64,000 nt of DNA from Roseomonas mucosa ATCC BAA-692. Lineage in GTDB: Bacteria; Pseudomonadota; Alphaproteobacteria; Acetobacterales; Acetobacteraceae. This document shows, piece by piece, positions 1 through 7,185 of the stretch (the first letter of the stretch is position 1; each line of letters opens with the position of its first letter). The stretch spans positions 103,137 through 167,136 of the forward strand of contig NZ_JHWD01000009.1 of assembly GCF_000622225.1 (NCBI RefSeq), in the 5' to 3' direction. The notes under the pieces were generated by a model that ran no database searches, had not been told where the DNA came from, and saw nothing but the letters and a program-made list of their open reading frames with translations. The position numbers were made by a program, and so were the translations under genes.

Positions 1-71
1 CCCGCATGCTGGAGCAGATAGGGGCTGGCCTCATGGCTCAGCAGGTTCTCGCTCGGATAGGTCTGGCCCAT
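1..71 (-). CDS. DUF255 thioredoxin-domain protein, N-terminal fragment
   Basis: Only the first 23 codons are present; the gene runs leftwards off the window edge. The peptide contains NLLSHEASPYLLQHA, which matches the start of the DUF255 family (YyaL / SPATA20 type: a thioredoxin-like domain followed by an alpha/alpha-barrel region). The family nearly always opens with L-x-x-E-x-S-P-Y-L-x-Q-H. The ATG at 71 has only a weak AGG-type ribosome site about a dozen bases upstream. The family's biochemical role is poorly defined. Nothing more can be said because the body of the gene lies outside the window. Confidence 0.7.
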   Translation of the reverse strand, partial: MGQTYPSENLLSHEASPYLLQHA

Positions 72-139
72 GCCAGCGCACCTAAGGTGCCCCCATCCTT
101 CCCACCAGGGGGGCTCTCGGAGGTTTCGGGCCGGGGCCA

Positions 140-368
140 GAGGGGCTCCGCCCCTCTGGACACCCCGCCAAGGGACGTTAGTCCCTTGGAACCCTGTGAG
201 CGCTCCGCGAGGAGGGGGGACAGGACACCGGTCGCCGGATGGCATACCGGCGGAACAACCCCCTCCTCGCGGAGCGCTCATGGCGGGGTCTCGGGGGGAT
301 ACCATCCCCCTGAGCGGCCCCTCCTTCAGCAAAGGGTCCGGGAGGCAGAGCCTCCCGGTTCCCAGGCC
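140..368. repeat. R2 dispersed repeat, copy 1
   Basis: This fills most of the gap between the DUF255 gene and mnmE. It opens with two small hairpins (AGAGGGGCTCCGCCCCTCT, then AAGGGACGTTAGTCCCTT). A perfect 22-bp inverted repeat follows (197-218 against 259-280, arm beginning TGAGCGCTCCGCGAGG). It closes with a hairpin of the form CCGGGAGGCAGAGCCTCCCGG minus its last bases, near 338-358. A second copy lies at 14550-14790, with arms and flanks conserved and the loop diverged. No protein is encoded. It ends about 30 bases before the mnmE start. Confidence 0.8.
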
Positions 369-399
369 AGATCCTCGAAGAGCAACCCCTGGGGAAGTC

Positions 400-1713
400 A
401 TGAGCACGGCGGACACGATCTTTGCGCTGGCGACGGGGGCCGGGCGTTCGGCGGTGGCGGTGCTGCGGCTGTCAGGGCCGGGCTGCGGGGCGGTGCTGGA
501 CCGGCTGGCCGGGCGGCGGCCGGCGGCGCGGATGGCCACGCTGCGGACGCTGCGGGATGCGGCGGGGGCGGCGCTGGACCGGGCGCTGGTGCTGTGGTTT
601 CCGGGGCCGCGTTCCTATACGGGCGAGGATGCGGCGGAGCTGCACCTGCATGGCGGGCGGGCCGTGGTGGCGGCGGTGTCGGAGGCGCTGGTGGCGGCCG
701 GGGCGCGGGTGGCGGAGCCCGGGGAGTTCACGCGCCGGGCCTTCCTGCACGGCAGGATGGACCTGACCGAGGCCGAGGGCATCGCCGACCTGATCGAGGC
801 CGAGACCGAGGCGCAGCGGCGCCAGGCGCTGCGGCAGACCGGGGGCGCGCTGGCGCGGGAGGCGCGGGGCTGGGCGGAGCAGCTGACGCGGCTGCTGGCG
901 CAGCAGGAGGCGGCGCTGGAATTCGCCGAGGAAGGGCTGCCCTCCGACCTGGACGAGGTGGTGCGGGCGGGGGCCGGGGCGCTGCGGGCGGAGATCGCCG
1001 CAGCGCTGGCGGATGGCGGGCGCGGGGAGCGGCTGCGCGAGGGGCTGGACGTGGCGATCCTGGGCGCGCCGAATGTGGGCAAGTCCTCGCTGCTGAACGC
1101 GCTGACGGGACGGGAGGCGGCCATCGTCTCGGCCCGGGCAGGCACCACGCGGGACGTGGTGGAGGCGCGCTTCGACCTGGCGGGGGTGCCGGCGACGCTG
1201 GCGGACACGGCCGGGCTGCGCGAAGGAGCCGACGAGATCGAGGCCGAGGGCATCCGCCGCGCGCACCGGCGGGGAGAGGAAGCCGATATCGTGCTGGCGG
1301 TCTTCGCGGCCGATACGGCGCCGGATGCGGAGACGCTGGCCCTGCTGGCGCGGCGGGACTGTGTGGTGGTGGCCAACCGCTGCGACCTCGCGGAGCCGGC
1401 GGCGGATTACGCCGGCGTGGTGCCGCTGCGGGTCTCGGCCCGGACCGGGACGGGGCTGGCGGCGCTGCGAGCCCGGCTGGAGGAGGAGGCGGAGCGGCGG
1501 GCCGGCGGCGCCGCGCTGCTGACCCGCCCGCGCCATCGCGCCGCGCTGGAGGAGGTGGCGCGGCACCTGGCCGGGGCGGAGACCGCGCCCGTGCCGGAAC
1601 TGGCCTCCGAGGGACTGCGCGCCGCGTCGCTGGCCCTGGGGCGCCTCACGGGCCGGGTCGGGGTCGAGCAGGTGCTGGATGTCGTCTTCGGCAGCTTCTG
1701 CATCGGCAAGTGA
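400..1713 (+). CDS. mnmE: tRNA modification GTPase MnmE
   Basis: With MnmG, MnmE makes the 5-carboxymethylaminomethyl (or taurinomethyl-type) group on wobble uridine 34 of certain tRNAs, in the cytoplasm. The product is 437 residues, normal for the family. The N-terminal tetrahydrofolate-binding domain starts with DTIFALATGAGRSAVAVLR. The G domain carries P-loop GAPNVGKSS (about residue 223), switch motif DTAG (about 269) and the guanine-specificity motif as NRCD in place of the usual NKxD. The protein ends in CIGK, the catalytic cysteine signature. The ATG at 400 was chosen because family homology begins there; the open frame extends further up into the R2 repeat without coding sense. mnmG is not adjacent here. 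Confidence 0.97.
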   Translation: MSTADTIFALATGAGRSAVAVLRLSGPGCGAVLDRLAGRRPAARMATLRTLRDAAGAALDRALVLWFPGPRSYTGEDAAELHLHGGRAVVAAVSEALVAAGARVAEPGEFTRRAFLHGRMDLTEAEGIADLIEAETEAQRRQALRQTGGALAREARGWAEQLTRLLAQQEAALEFAEEGLPSDLDEVVRAGAGALRAEIAAALADGGRGERLREGLDVAILGAPNVGKSSLLNALTGREAAIVSARAGTTRDVVEARFDLAGVPATLADTAGLREGADEIEAEGIRRAHRRGEEADIVLAVFAADTAPDAETLALLARRDCVVVANRCDLAEPAADYAGVVPLRVSARTGTGLAALRARLEEEAERRAGGAALLTRPRHRAALEEVARHLAGAETAPVPELASEGLRAASLALGRLTGRVGVEQVLDVVFGSFCIGK

Positions 1714-1774
1714 GCGCGGCGGCCTGCTTCCAGGGGGACTGGCCCCCGGGCGTGGCAAGCGCCGTGGCCTTCCC

Positions 1775-1780
1775 TATAAT
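1775..1780 (+). promoter_or_regulatory. possible -10 element for the stress-protein gene
   Basis: An exact TATAAT occurs in the 191-base gap between mnmE and the next gene, with GTGGCA 17 bases upstream as a weak -35. A perfect TATAAT is rare by chance in such GC-rich sequence. It lies about 125 bases before the TTG start at 1905. This is sequence resemblance only. Confidence 0.3.
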
Positions 1781-1904
1781 CCTGGCCTTTCGTGGGGCCG
1801 CGATGGCAGGCTGCAAGGGGTCGGAGCCCGGCCTCGCCCCGTTCGGGAAACACTGACCACACCGCCGCGCGGATCGCCGCGATGCGGATTCCGGGAGAAC
1901 TGGC

Positions 1905-2372
1905 TTGCCGAGCGACCGCGTCTTTCTCGTCGTCGTGGATGACAGCCCGGAACGGGTGCTGGCGATGCGCTATGCCTGCCTGCGGGTGAAGAAATCCGGC
2001 GGGCGGGTAGCCCTGCTGCGGGTGACGGAGCCGGTGGGGCTGCAGGAATGGGCCGGCGTCGGCCAGCTGTTGCAGCAGGAGCGGCGGGAGGAGGCGGAGC
2101 AGATGCTGTCCGCCCTGGCCGCCGAGGTGCAGGAGATCACCGACGGGCTGCCGCTGATCATCATCCGGGAGGGCGACCTGATCGAGGAGGTGCTGGGCCT
2201 CATCGAGAGCGATCCGCGCATCTCGATCCTGGTGCTGGCCGCCTCCGCCTCCGGCGGCAATCCCGGGCCGCTGATCACGGCGATGACCAGCCGCCATTCC
2301 CACCGCCTCCGCTGCCCCGTCACCATCGTGCCGGGCGGCATGAGCTACGAGGAGCTCGACCGGGTGACGTGA
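1905..2372 (+). CDS. universal stress protein family (UspA-like)
   Basis: A 155-residue single-domain cytoplasmic protein of the UspA fold. The N-terminal strand DRVFLVVVDDSPE is followed by an alpha-beta stretch, and the C-terminus has the HRLRCPVTIVPGG segment typical of the last strand in the family. The usual nucleotide-binding G-x2-G-x9-G-S/T pattern is not clear, so ATP binding is uncertain. The start is a TTG at 1905 with GGGAGAAC just upstream; no ATG fits the N-terminal strand. It stands alone downstream of mnmE and converges on secB. The family is linked to stress survival, but the target here is unknown. Confidence 0.8.
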   Translation: MPSDRVFLVVVDDSPERVLAMRYACLRVKKSGGRVALLRVTEPVGLQEWAGVGQLLQQERREEAEQMLSALAAEVQEITDGLPLIIIREGDLIEEVLGLIESDPRISILVLAASASGGNPGPLITAMTSRHSHRLRCPVTIVPGGMSYEELDRVT

Positions 2373-2373
2373 C

Positions 2374-2393
2374 GGGGAGGGCGGACCCTCCCC
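2374..2393. terminator. hairpin between convergent usp and secB
   Basis: A perfect 8-bp stem GGGGAGGG / CCCTCCCC with loop CGGA lies between two convergent genes. No U-tract follows on either strand, so it may slow or block transcription rather than act as a classical intrinsic terminator. Confidence 0.45.
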
Positions 2394-2409
2394 GCCGGCC
2401 TGTTCGGGT

Positions 2410-2901
2410 TCAGGCGTTGCCGACGGGCGGCTGGCCGGCCTGGGCGCGGCGGGACTGCCACAGCGCCACGAAGTCGATCGGCGTCAGCAGCACGGGCATG
2501 AAGCCGCCCTCGCGCGTCGCATCGGCCAGGACGTTGCGGGCGAAGGGGAAGAGCAGGCGCGGGCATTCCACCAGCAGCACCGGCTCCAGGCTTTCCTGCG
2601 GCACGTTCACGGTGAAGATGCCGCAATAGACCAGCTCGGCGATGAAGGCGGTGGTCTCGCCCGACTTGGCATCGCAGCGGATCTGCAGCGAGACCTCGAA
2701 GGTGTTGCCGTCCTGCTGCAGCGGCCGGGCCTGCACGTCCAGGCCGATATCGATGCGCGGCTGCTCGCGCAGCTGGGTGAAGACCTCCGGCGCCCCCGGC
2801 ACCTCGAAGGACAGGTCCTTCACGTATTGCAGGTTGACGACCAGGGGGGCCGGCGGCGCGTTGCTGTCGCCGGGAAGGACGGGCTGGATCGGATCGGACA
2901 T
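2410..2901 (-). CDS. secB: protein-export chaperone SecB
   Basis: SecB holds preproteins unfolded and passes them to SecA for Sec export; it works as a cytoplasmic tetramer. The 163-residue product shows the family core: NLQYVKDLSFEVPGAPEVF at the start of the fold, then the LVYCGIF strand, the PRLLFPFARNVLADATREGG helix region and PPVLLTPIDFVALW-like ending (here MPVLLTPIDFVALW). The ATG at 2901 precedes MSDPIQP and has AGG upstream. yggS lies upstream on the same strand with a 152-base gap that contains a run of ten G (on this strand). Confidence 0.97.
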   Translation of the reverse strand: MSDPIQPVLPGDSNAPPAPLVVNLQYVKDLSFEVPGAPEVFTQLREQPRIDIGLDVQARPLQQDGNTFEVSLQIRCDAKSGETTAFIAELVYCGIFTVNVPQESLEPVLLVECPRLLFPFARNVLADATREGGFMPVLLTPIDFVALWQSRRAQAGQPPVGNA

Positions 2902-3000
2902 GGCAAACCTGCGATGGGCTGGGTGATGTGAGGCGGCGGGTAGCATGGGCGTCCCGCCATCGGAAGGCGAATGCGGCGCGACGGCCTCGCCATTCGCGTG

Positions 3001-3010
3001 CCCCCCCCCC
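3001..3010. repeat. C10/G10 homopolymer between yggS and secB
   Basis: Ten consecutive C on the + strand (G10 in the yggS-to-secB direction), about 100 bases upstream of the secB start and outside any gene. Such tracts are prone to slippage and to sequencing error. Confidence 0.9.
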
Positions 3011-3053
3011 GCATGTCCCCTGGGCGGGGGCAGGAAAGGTGGCGCTGCGGCGG

Positions 3054-3755
3054 TCAGGCGGCGGGATAGGGCCGGTGGCCGAAGATCGCGGTCCCCACCC
3101 GCACATGGGTGGCACCCTGGGCGATGGCCAGCGGGAAATCGCCGCTCATGCCCATCGACAGGCGCTTCAGCCCGTGCCGGGCCGCCAGTTCCGCCAGGAA
3201 GGCGAAATGCGGCACCGGGTCCTCGCCGGCGGGCGGGATGCACATCAGGCCGGAGATGGAGAGGCCGTACTCCTCCTGGCAGACGCGCAGGAAATTCCCG
3301 GCCTCGGCGCGGGCGATGCCGGATTTCTGCGGCTCCTCCCCGGTGTTCACCTGCACCAGCAGCTCCGGCCGCCGGCCTTCCTTCGCCATGGCGGCGGCCA
3401 GGGCTTCGGCGAGCTTGGGCCGGTCCAGGCTCTCGATCACGTCGGCCACCCGCACCGCGTCGCGGGCCTTGTTGGTCTGCAGCCCGCCGATGATGTGCAG
3501 GCGGAGTTCCGGATGGGCCGGGCGCAGGGCCGGGAACTTGCCCTGGGCCTCCTGCACGCGGTTCTCGCCGAAGACGGCCTGGCCGGCCGCCAGGGCCTGG
3601 ACCACGCTTTCCGCCGGATGTGTCTTGGAGACCGCGACCAGTTGCACCGAGTCGGGGGGGCGGCCGGCCCGGGCGCAGGCTTCGGCGATCTCGGCCCTCA
3701 CCCGGGCCAGGGCGGCCGGGATGGAGGCATCAGCGAGGGAGGAGGCGTCGCTCAT
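3054..3755 (-). CDS. YggS-family pyridoxal phosphate homeostasis protein
   Basis: A PLP-binding alanine-racemase-like TIM barrel that controls free pyridoxal phosphate and amino-acid balance; it has no known catalytic turnover. The 233-residue product shows VQLVAVSKTHPAE (PLP-lysine strand), FGENRVQEA, LRLHIIGGLQTNKAR, LLVQVNTGEEPQKSGI, SGLMCIPP and LSMGMSGDFPLAI followed by VRVGTAIFG. The order and spacing match the family. The ATG at 3755 shares its CATG with the divergent thiE-like start. No good ribosome site precedes it, so its true start or promoter may differ. It lies upstream of secB on the same strand. Confidence 0.95.
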   Translation of the reverse strand: MSDASSLADASIPAALARVRAEIAEACARAGRPPDSVQLVAVSKTHPAESVVQALAAGQAVFGENRVQEAQGKFPALRPAHPELRLHIIGGLQTNKARDAVRVADVIESLDRPKLAEALAAAMAKEGRRPELLVQVNTGEEPQKSGIARAEAGNFLRVCQEEYGLSISGLMCIPPAGEDPVPHFAFLAELAARHGLKRLSMGMSGDFPLAIAQGATHVRVGTAIFGHRPYPAA

Positions 3756-4458
3756 GGAGGGGAGGGATAAACGCCCGCGCCCGAAGAAGATAGCCGTGGA
3801 GGAGGCCGTGATCGCGGCGCGGCGCTTCCGGCCGCCGCCGGGGCGGGACGGCCTGCCCCGGCTCTGGCTGGTTTCCGACGCCCGCCGCCTGCCCGACCCG
3901 CGCGAGGCCGCCGGCGGCCTGCCGCGCGGCGCGGCGGTGCTGGCGCGCGACGTGGCGCCAGAGCTGCTGCCCGCGCTGGCGAGGCTCTGCCGTGCGCGGG
4001 GCCTCGTGCTGATGCTGGCGGGGGACGGGCGCGCGGCGCTGCGGCTGGGGGCGGGGCTGCACCTGCCGGACCGCCGGCCCGCCACGGGGGTGCTGCCTTA
4101 TCTCCTGGCGCGGCGGCGGGACCCGTGCCGGTGGCGGCTGAGCCAGGCGGCGCATGGGCGCTCCGGCTTGGCCCGCGCCCGGCGACTCGGGGCGGATGGG
4201 GTGCTGCTCTCCCCCGCCTTTCCCACGGCCAGCCATCCGGGCGCCCCGGCGCTGGGGCCGTTGCGCTGGGCGGCGCTGGCGCGGCGTGCCGCAAGTAGTG
4301 CCGTTGCGCTGGGTGGCATGGATGCCCGCAGCGCCCGGCGCCTGCCCAACTGGGCCTGTGGCATGGCGGCTCTGGAAGGGCTGTTGCCCGCCAGTCACAG
4401 TGTTTCGCAGAAGTCGCGCCCCCGTGATCCGGGCCATTGCCCCTTCCGAATGGCCTGA
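3754..4458 (+). CDS. thiamine phosphate synthase-like protein (ThiE/TenI family)
   Basis: ThiE joins the pyrimidine and thiazole moieties of thiamine. This 234-residue protein aligns best over its second half: SQAAHGRSGLARARRLGADG, then VLLSPAFPTASHPGAPALGP and AVALGGMDARSARRL. These fit the ThiE/TenI barrel: S-x-H-type helix, G-A-D-x-x-x-x-S/G-P-x-F-x-T and A-I/L-G-G. The N-terminal part lacks an obvious pyrimidine-diphosphate-binding signature, so a TenI-like or diverged role is possible. The ATG at 3754 has GGAGG eight bases upstream, within the divergent yggS gene. No other thi genes are nearby. Confidence 0.7.
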   Translation: MEGRDKRPRPKKIAVEEAVIAARRFRPPPGRDGLPRLWLVSDARRLPDPREAAGGLPRGAAVLARDVAPELLPALARLCRARGLVLMLAGDGRAALRLGAGLHLPDRRPATGVLPYLLARRRDPCRWRLSQAAHGRSGLARARRLGADGVLLSPAFPTASHPGAPALGPLRWAALARRAASSAVALGGMDARSARRLPNWACGMAALEGLLPASHSVSQKSRPRDPGHCPFRMA

Positions 4459-4594
4459 ACCATAGTCCGCCCGGGCCTGGCTCCACGCCGGGTGCATCGC
4501 TGTGGTGCGCTGGACGAGGAGCTCCCTGTCAGGGGGGCAGGCGGGCTGAAGGGATCGCTGGGCAGTGCGGCCCATGCGCGTGAGGAGGGATTTG

Positions 4595-5947
4595 ATGCGT
4601 AAGCTTCTTCTGGGGAGCACGGCCGTCGCCGCCGCTGCTCTGTTCGCCCCGCAGGGCGCTCTGGCGCAGGGTGCCGACCCGTTCCTGCCGCCCGGCCCGC
4701 CGATGGTGTCCCACCGCGCCCTTGAAGTGCGCGTCGGCGGCTATTTCCGCTTCAACTACAACTTCACCGAGCAGGGCCAGAACAGCGCCAACAAGGACAG
4801 CGGCGTGGGCGTGCCGGTGGCCGGCGTCGCCACCACCCCGAACACCTCGGCGCGCCTTGGCAAGTCCGACTTCGCCTCCGATGCCGAAATCCACATCGTT
4901 GCCAACGGCAAGGCCACCAACGGCCTGCGCTACGGTGTCGCGATCGAGCTCGAGGTCGATTACAACGACGGCACCTATTCGCCGTACTCGGGCTCGCGCG
5001 TGCGCTCGCCCAAGACCGGCCTCGACACCGACGAGATGTGGATGTACGTGGCCGGCGGCTTCGGCCAGGTCCGCTTCGGTGACGAAGACAACGCCTGGAA
5101 CCTGATGAGCGTCGGTCACGTCGCCAACTTCGGTACGGGCGGCGCCGACGGTGACTGGTTCGACAGCGTGACCGCGACGCACCGCGCCGCGACCACCTTC
5201 ACCTCGGACTCGGGCGACAACACCAAGATCATCTACCTGTCGCCGCAGTTCTACGGCTTCGACGTCGGCGCCTCCTTCGCCTTCAACACCGGCGAGGGCG
5301 AGGACACGGGCTGCATCCTGTCCACCGTGACCTCCGACTGCGACCGCGCGAACGCCTATTCCGGCGGCTCGGCCCGCCGCCGCAACGAGGTGTTCGGCAT
5401 CGCCCGTTGGCGCGGTTCCTTCGGCGGCGTCGGCCTGCAGGCCGCGATCGGCGGCATGACCGCCGATGCCACGAAGGGCCAGCAGGTCATCAACTCGGGC
5501 GTCGCCTCCTCGGTCACCTCGGCCAAGCCGATGTGGATGGGCTATGGCGGCCTGCAGGCGACCGCCTACGGCTTCACGCTGGGCGGCGAGTACTATTGGG
5601 GCCAGGCCAACAACAGCTTCGCTCCGCTGGTCCGTGGCGCCGTCGATACGCGCAGGATGGGCGAGGTCTTCGCCGGTGCGTCCTATACCTGGGGCCCGGT
5701 CACGGTCGGCGCGAACTACTACGACCTGCAGTCCGCCGGTGCCCAGGGCATCGCGGCTGGCCGCCGTGAGCTGGTCTGGTCGGTCGGCGCGACCTATGTC
5801 GTGGCTCCCGGCCTGACCATCGTGACCGACTACTCGGACATCTACCGCAAGGAAGCCGGCTACAACTTCATCTCCGGCACGGCGGGGTCCGCCAACAACA
5901 AGGTGACCTCGAAGGTCTTCATCCTGGGTACCCGCATCGCCTTCTGA
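4595..5947 (+). CDS. outer-membrane porin
   Basis: A trimeric-type Gram-negative porin, 450 residues. It has a clear Sec signal (MRKLLLGSTAVAAAALF... ending near ALAQG, about residue 25). Alternating beta-strand composition follows, including VRVGGYFRFNYNF, MWMYVAGGFGQVRFGDEDNA and GVGLQAAIGGMTAD. It ends in TRIAF, the aromatic C-terminal outer-membrane signature. ATG 4595 is preceded by GAGGAGGG; an in-frame ATG 30 bases earlier would spoil the signal peptide. The porin is monocistronic and closed by a strong terminator. Substrate preference cannot be read from the sequence. Confidence 0.92.
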   Translation: MRKLLLGSTAVAAAALFAPQGALAQGADPFLPPGPPMVSHRALEVRVGGYFRFNYNFTEQGQNSANKDSGVGVPVAGVATTPNTSARLGKSDFASDAEIHIVANGKATNGLRYGVAIELEVDYNDGTYSPYSGSRVRSPKTGLDTDEMWMYVAGGFGQVRFGDEDNAWNLMSVGHVANFGTGGADGDWFDSVTATHRAATTFTSDSGDNTKIIYLSPQFYGFDVGASFAFNTGEGEDTGCILSTVTSDCDRANAYSGGSARRRNEVFGIARWRGSFGGVGLQAAIGGMTADATKGQQVINSGVASSVTSAKPMWMGYGGLQATAYGFTLGGEYYWGQANNSFAPLVRGAVDTRRMGEVFAGASYTWGPVTVGANYYDLQSAGAQGIAAGRRELVWSVGATYVVAPGLTIVTDYSDIYRKEAGYNFISGTAGSANNKVTSKVFILGTRIAF

Positions 5948-5972
5948 TCGCGGTTTCTATCCGGTGCAGAAG

Positions 5973-6001
5973 GGGCGGCGGATCGATCCGCCGCCCTTTT
6001 T
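5973..6001 (+). terminator. intrinsic terminator of the porin gene
   Basis: A perfect palindrome (5973-5996, half GGGCGGCGGATC) forms a GC-rich stem followed by TTTTT, 25 bases after the porin stop codon. This is a textbook Rho-independent terminator. Confidence 0.9.
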
Positions 6002-6085
6002 GTATCCGCCGCCACGATTTCTTCGCGGCGCACCCGCTTTTTCCCCTCTTGCAAGTGCCGCGTTGGCTTCTACTGTGCGTCCGCC

Positions 6086-6613
6086 ATGCCAAAGACACGC
6101 CTCGCTCTGCTGCTGCCCATCCTGGTGGGGGCCTGTTCCCAGTCCCGCCAAGTGGGCAACGACGAATATACGGATGACAGCCGGCGCGCCCGTGTCCAGG
6201 GACGTCTGAGCGGCTCCGACGGCATCCTGCTGTTCGGCACCGACCGCACCAATCGTGATGGCGGGGGCGACCAGTCCGGCACCGGGCTCGGCGTGAACGC
6301 CTATCTGTGGCGTGCCGCGCTGGACACCCTGTCCTTCATGCCGCTTTCCTCGGCCGATCCCTTCGGCGGGGTGATCATCACCGACTGGTACACGCCGAGC
6401 GCGGCCAACGGGGAGCGCTTCCGGGCCACGGCCTATATCCTGGGCCGGCAGCTCCGTTCCGATGGCGTCCGGGTATCGGTCTTCCGTCAGGAACTGCACA
6501 ACGGCGTTTGGCAGGATGCGCCCGTGTCCAGCGCCACCAGCGCGGAACTCGAGGACAAGGTCCTTGCCCGGGCGAGGGAACTCCGCAGCGGACAGGCGAC
6601 CGCCGCGCGCTGA
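6086..6613 (+). CDS. DUF3576 lipoprotein
   Basis: A 175-residue predicted lipoprotein. The signal MPKTRLALLLPILVGAC ends in a lipobox (L-V-G-A-C, Cys at about 17), so it should be anchored in a membrane, probably the outer one. The body contains GVNAYLWRAALDTLSFMPL and DPFGGVIITDWY, then FRATAYILGRQLRSDGVRVS, all hallmark stretches of DUF3576, a family found mainly in alphaproteobacteria. The function is unknown. It stands alone between the porin terminator and a bidirectional terminator. Confidence 0.88.
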   Translation: MPKTRLALLLPILVGACSQSRQVGNDEYTDDSRRARVQGRLSGSDGILLFGTDRTNRDGGGDQSGTGLGVNAYLWRAALDTLSFMPLSSADPFGGVIITDWYTPSAANGERFRATAYILGRQLRSDGVRVSVFRQELHNGVWQDAPVSSATSAELEDKVLARARELRSGQATAAR

Positions 6614-6636
6614 ACCAGGCGCCATCCGGCACCAAG

Positions 6637-6675
6637 GAAAAAGGCCTTTCCCCCCGGGGGGAAAGGCCTTTCTTC
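6637..6675. terminator. bidirectional terminator
   Basis: The stem AAAGGCCTTTCCCCC pairs perfectly with its complement at 6657-6671. A-rich sequence lies on the left and T-rich on the right, so each strand ends in a U-tract. It separates the convergent DUF3576 and proline-rich genes. Confidence 0.88.
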
Positions 6676-6727
6676 TGGAAGCGGTTCTGGCTGTCCGGAT
6701 GGGGGCGCCCCGTCAGGCGCCCGCCCG

Positions 6728-7108
6728 TTACCAGTAGCCGGGACCGCGGACCACGTAGCCGGGCGGCGGCGCATAGACCGGGGCCGGGCGGTACACCACG
6801 GGCGGCGGCTGATAGATCACCGGTGGCGGCGCATACTCGTACACGACCGGCGGCGGGGGCGGCGCGTAATAGACCCGGGGCGGCGGGGGCGGGGCCGCCT
6901 GCGTGGCCAGGCCAAGGGCGAGGCCGCCCAGGACGCCGGCGCCCAGGCCCAGGGCGAGTGCTCCGCCGGGGCCGGGGCCGTGGTGGCGATGATAGCCACC
7001 ACCCGGTCCCCAGTAAGGCTGGGCCTCGGCCGGGGCTGCGACGACGGCGCCCAGGGACAGGGCGGCCGTCGCGGCCAGGGTGATCTTGGTGATGCGGCGC
7101 ATGGGCAT
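6728..7108 (-). CDS. proline/tyrosine-rich secreted protein
   Basis: A 126-residue protein with a Sec signal (MRRITKITLAATAALSLGAV..., cleavage near AEAQP). It then has a Gly/His-rich stretch, a short hydrophobic Gly/Ala/Leu segment (LALGLGAGVLGGLALGL) that could cross a membrane, and a C-terminal third of PPPxVxYxP-type repeats. It ends YVVRGPGYW. Similar PxPV-rich small proteins are common in proteobacterial envelopes, without a known role. The start at 7108 is chosen for its GAGGAG site six bases away; an alternative ATG lies at 7102. It follows the amidase on the same strand after 77 bases. Confidence 0.7.
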   Translation of the reverse strand: MPMRRITKITLAATAALSLGAVVAAPAEAQPYWGPGGGYHRHHGPGPGGALALGLGAGVLGGLALGLATQAAPPPPPRVYYAPPPPPVVYEYAPPPVIYQPPPVVYRPAPVYAPPPGYVVRGPGYW

Positions 7109-7185
7109 TGCTCCTCGATAGCCAAGATGGTGCCGGCCCATGGCGGAATCGAGGCAGGTTTGCCCTCACCCTGGGGCGAAATGCA

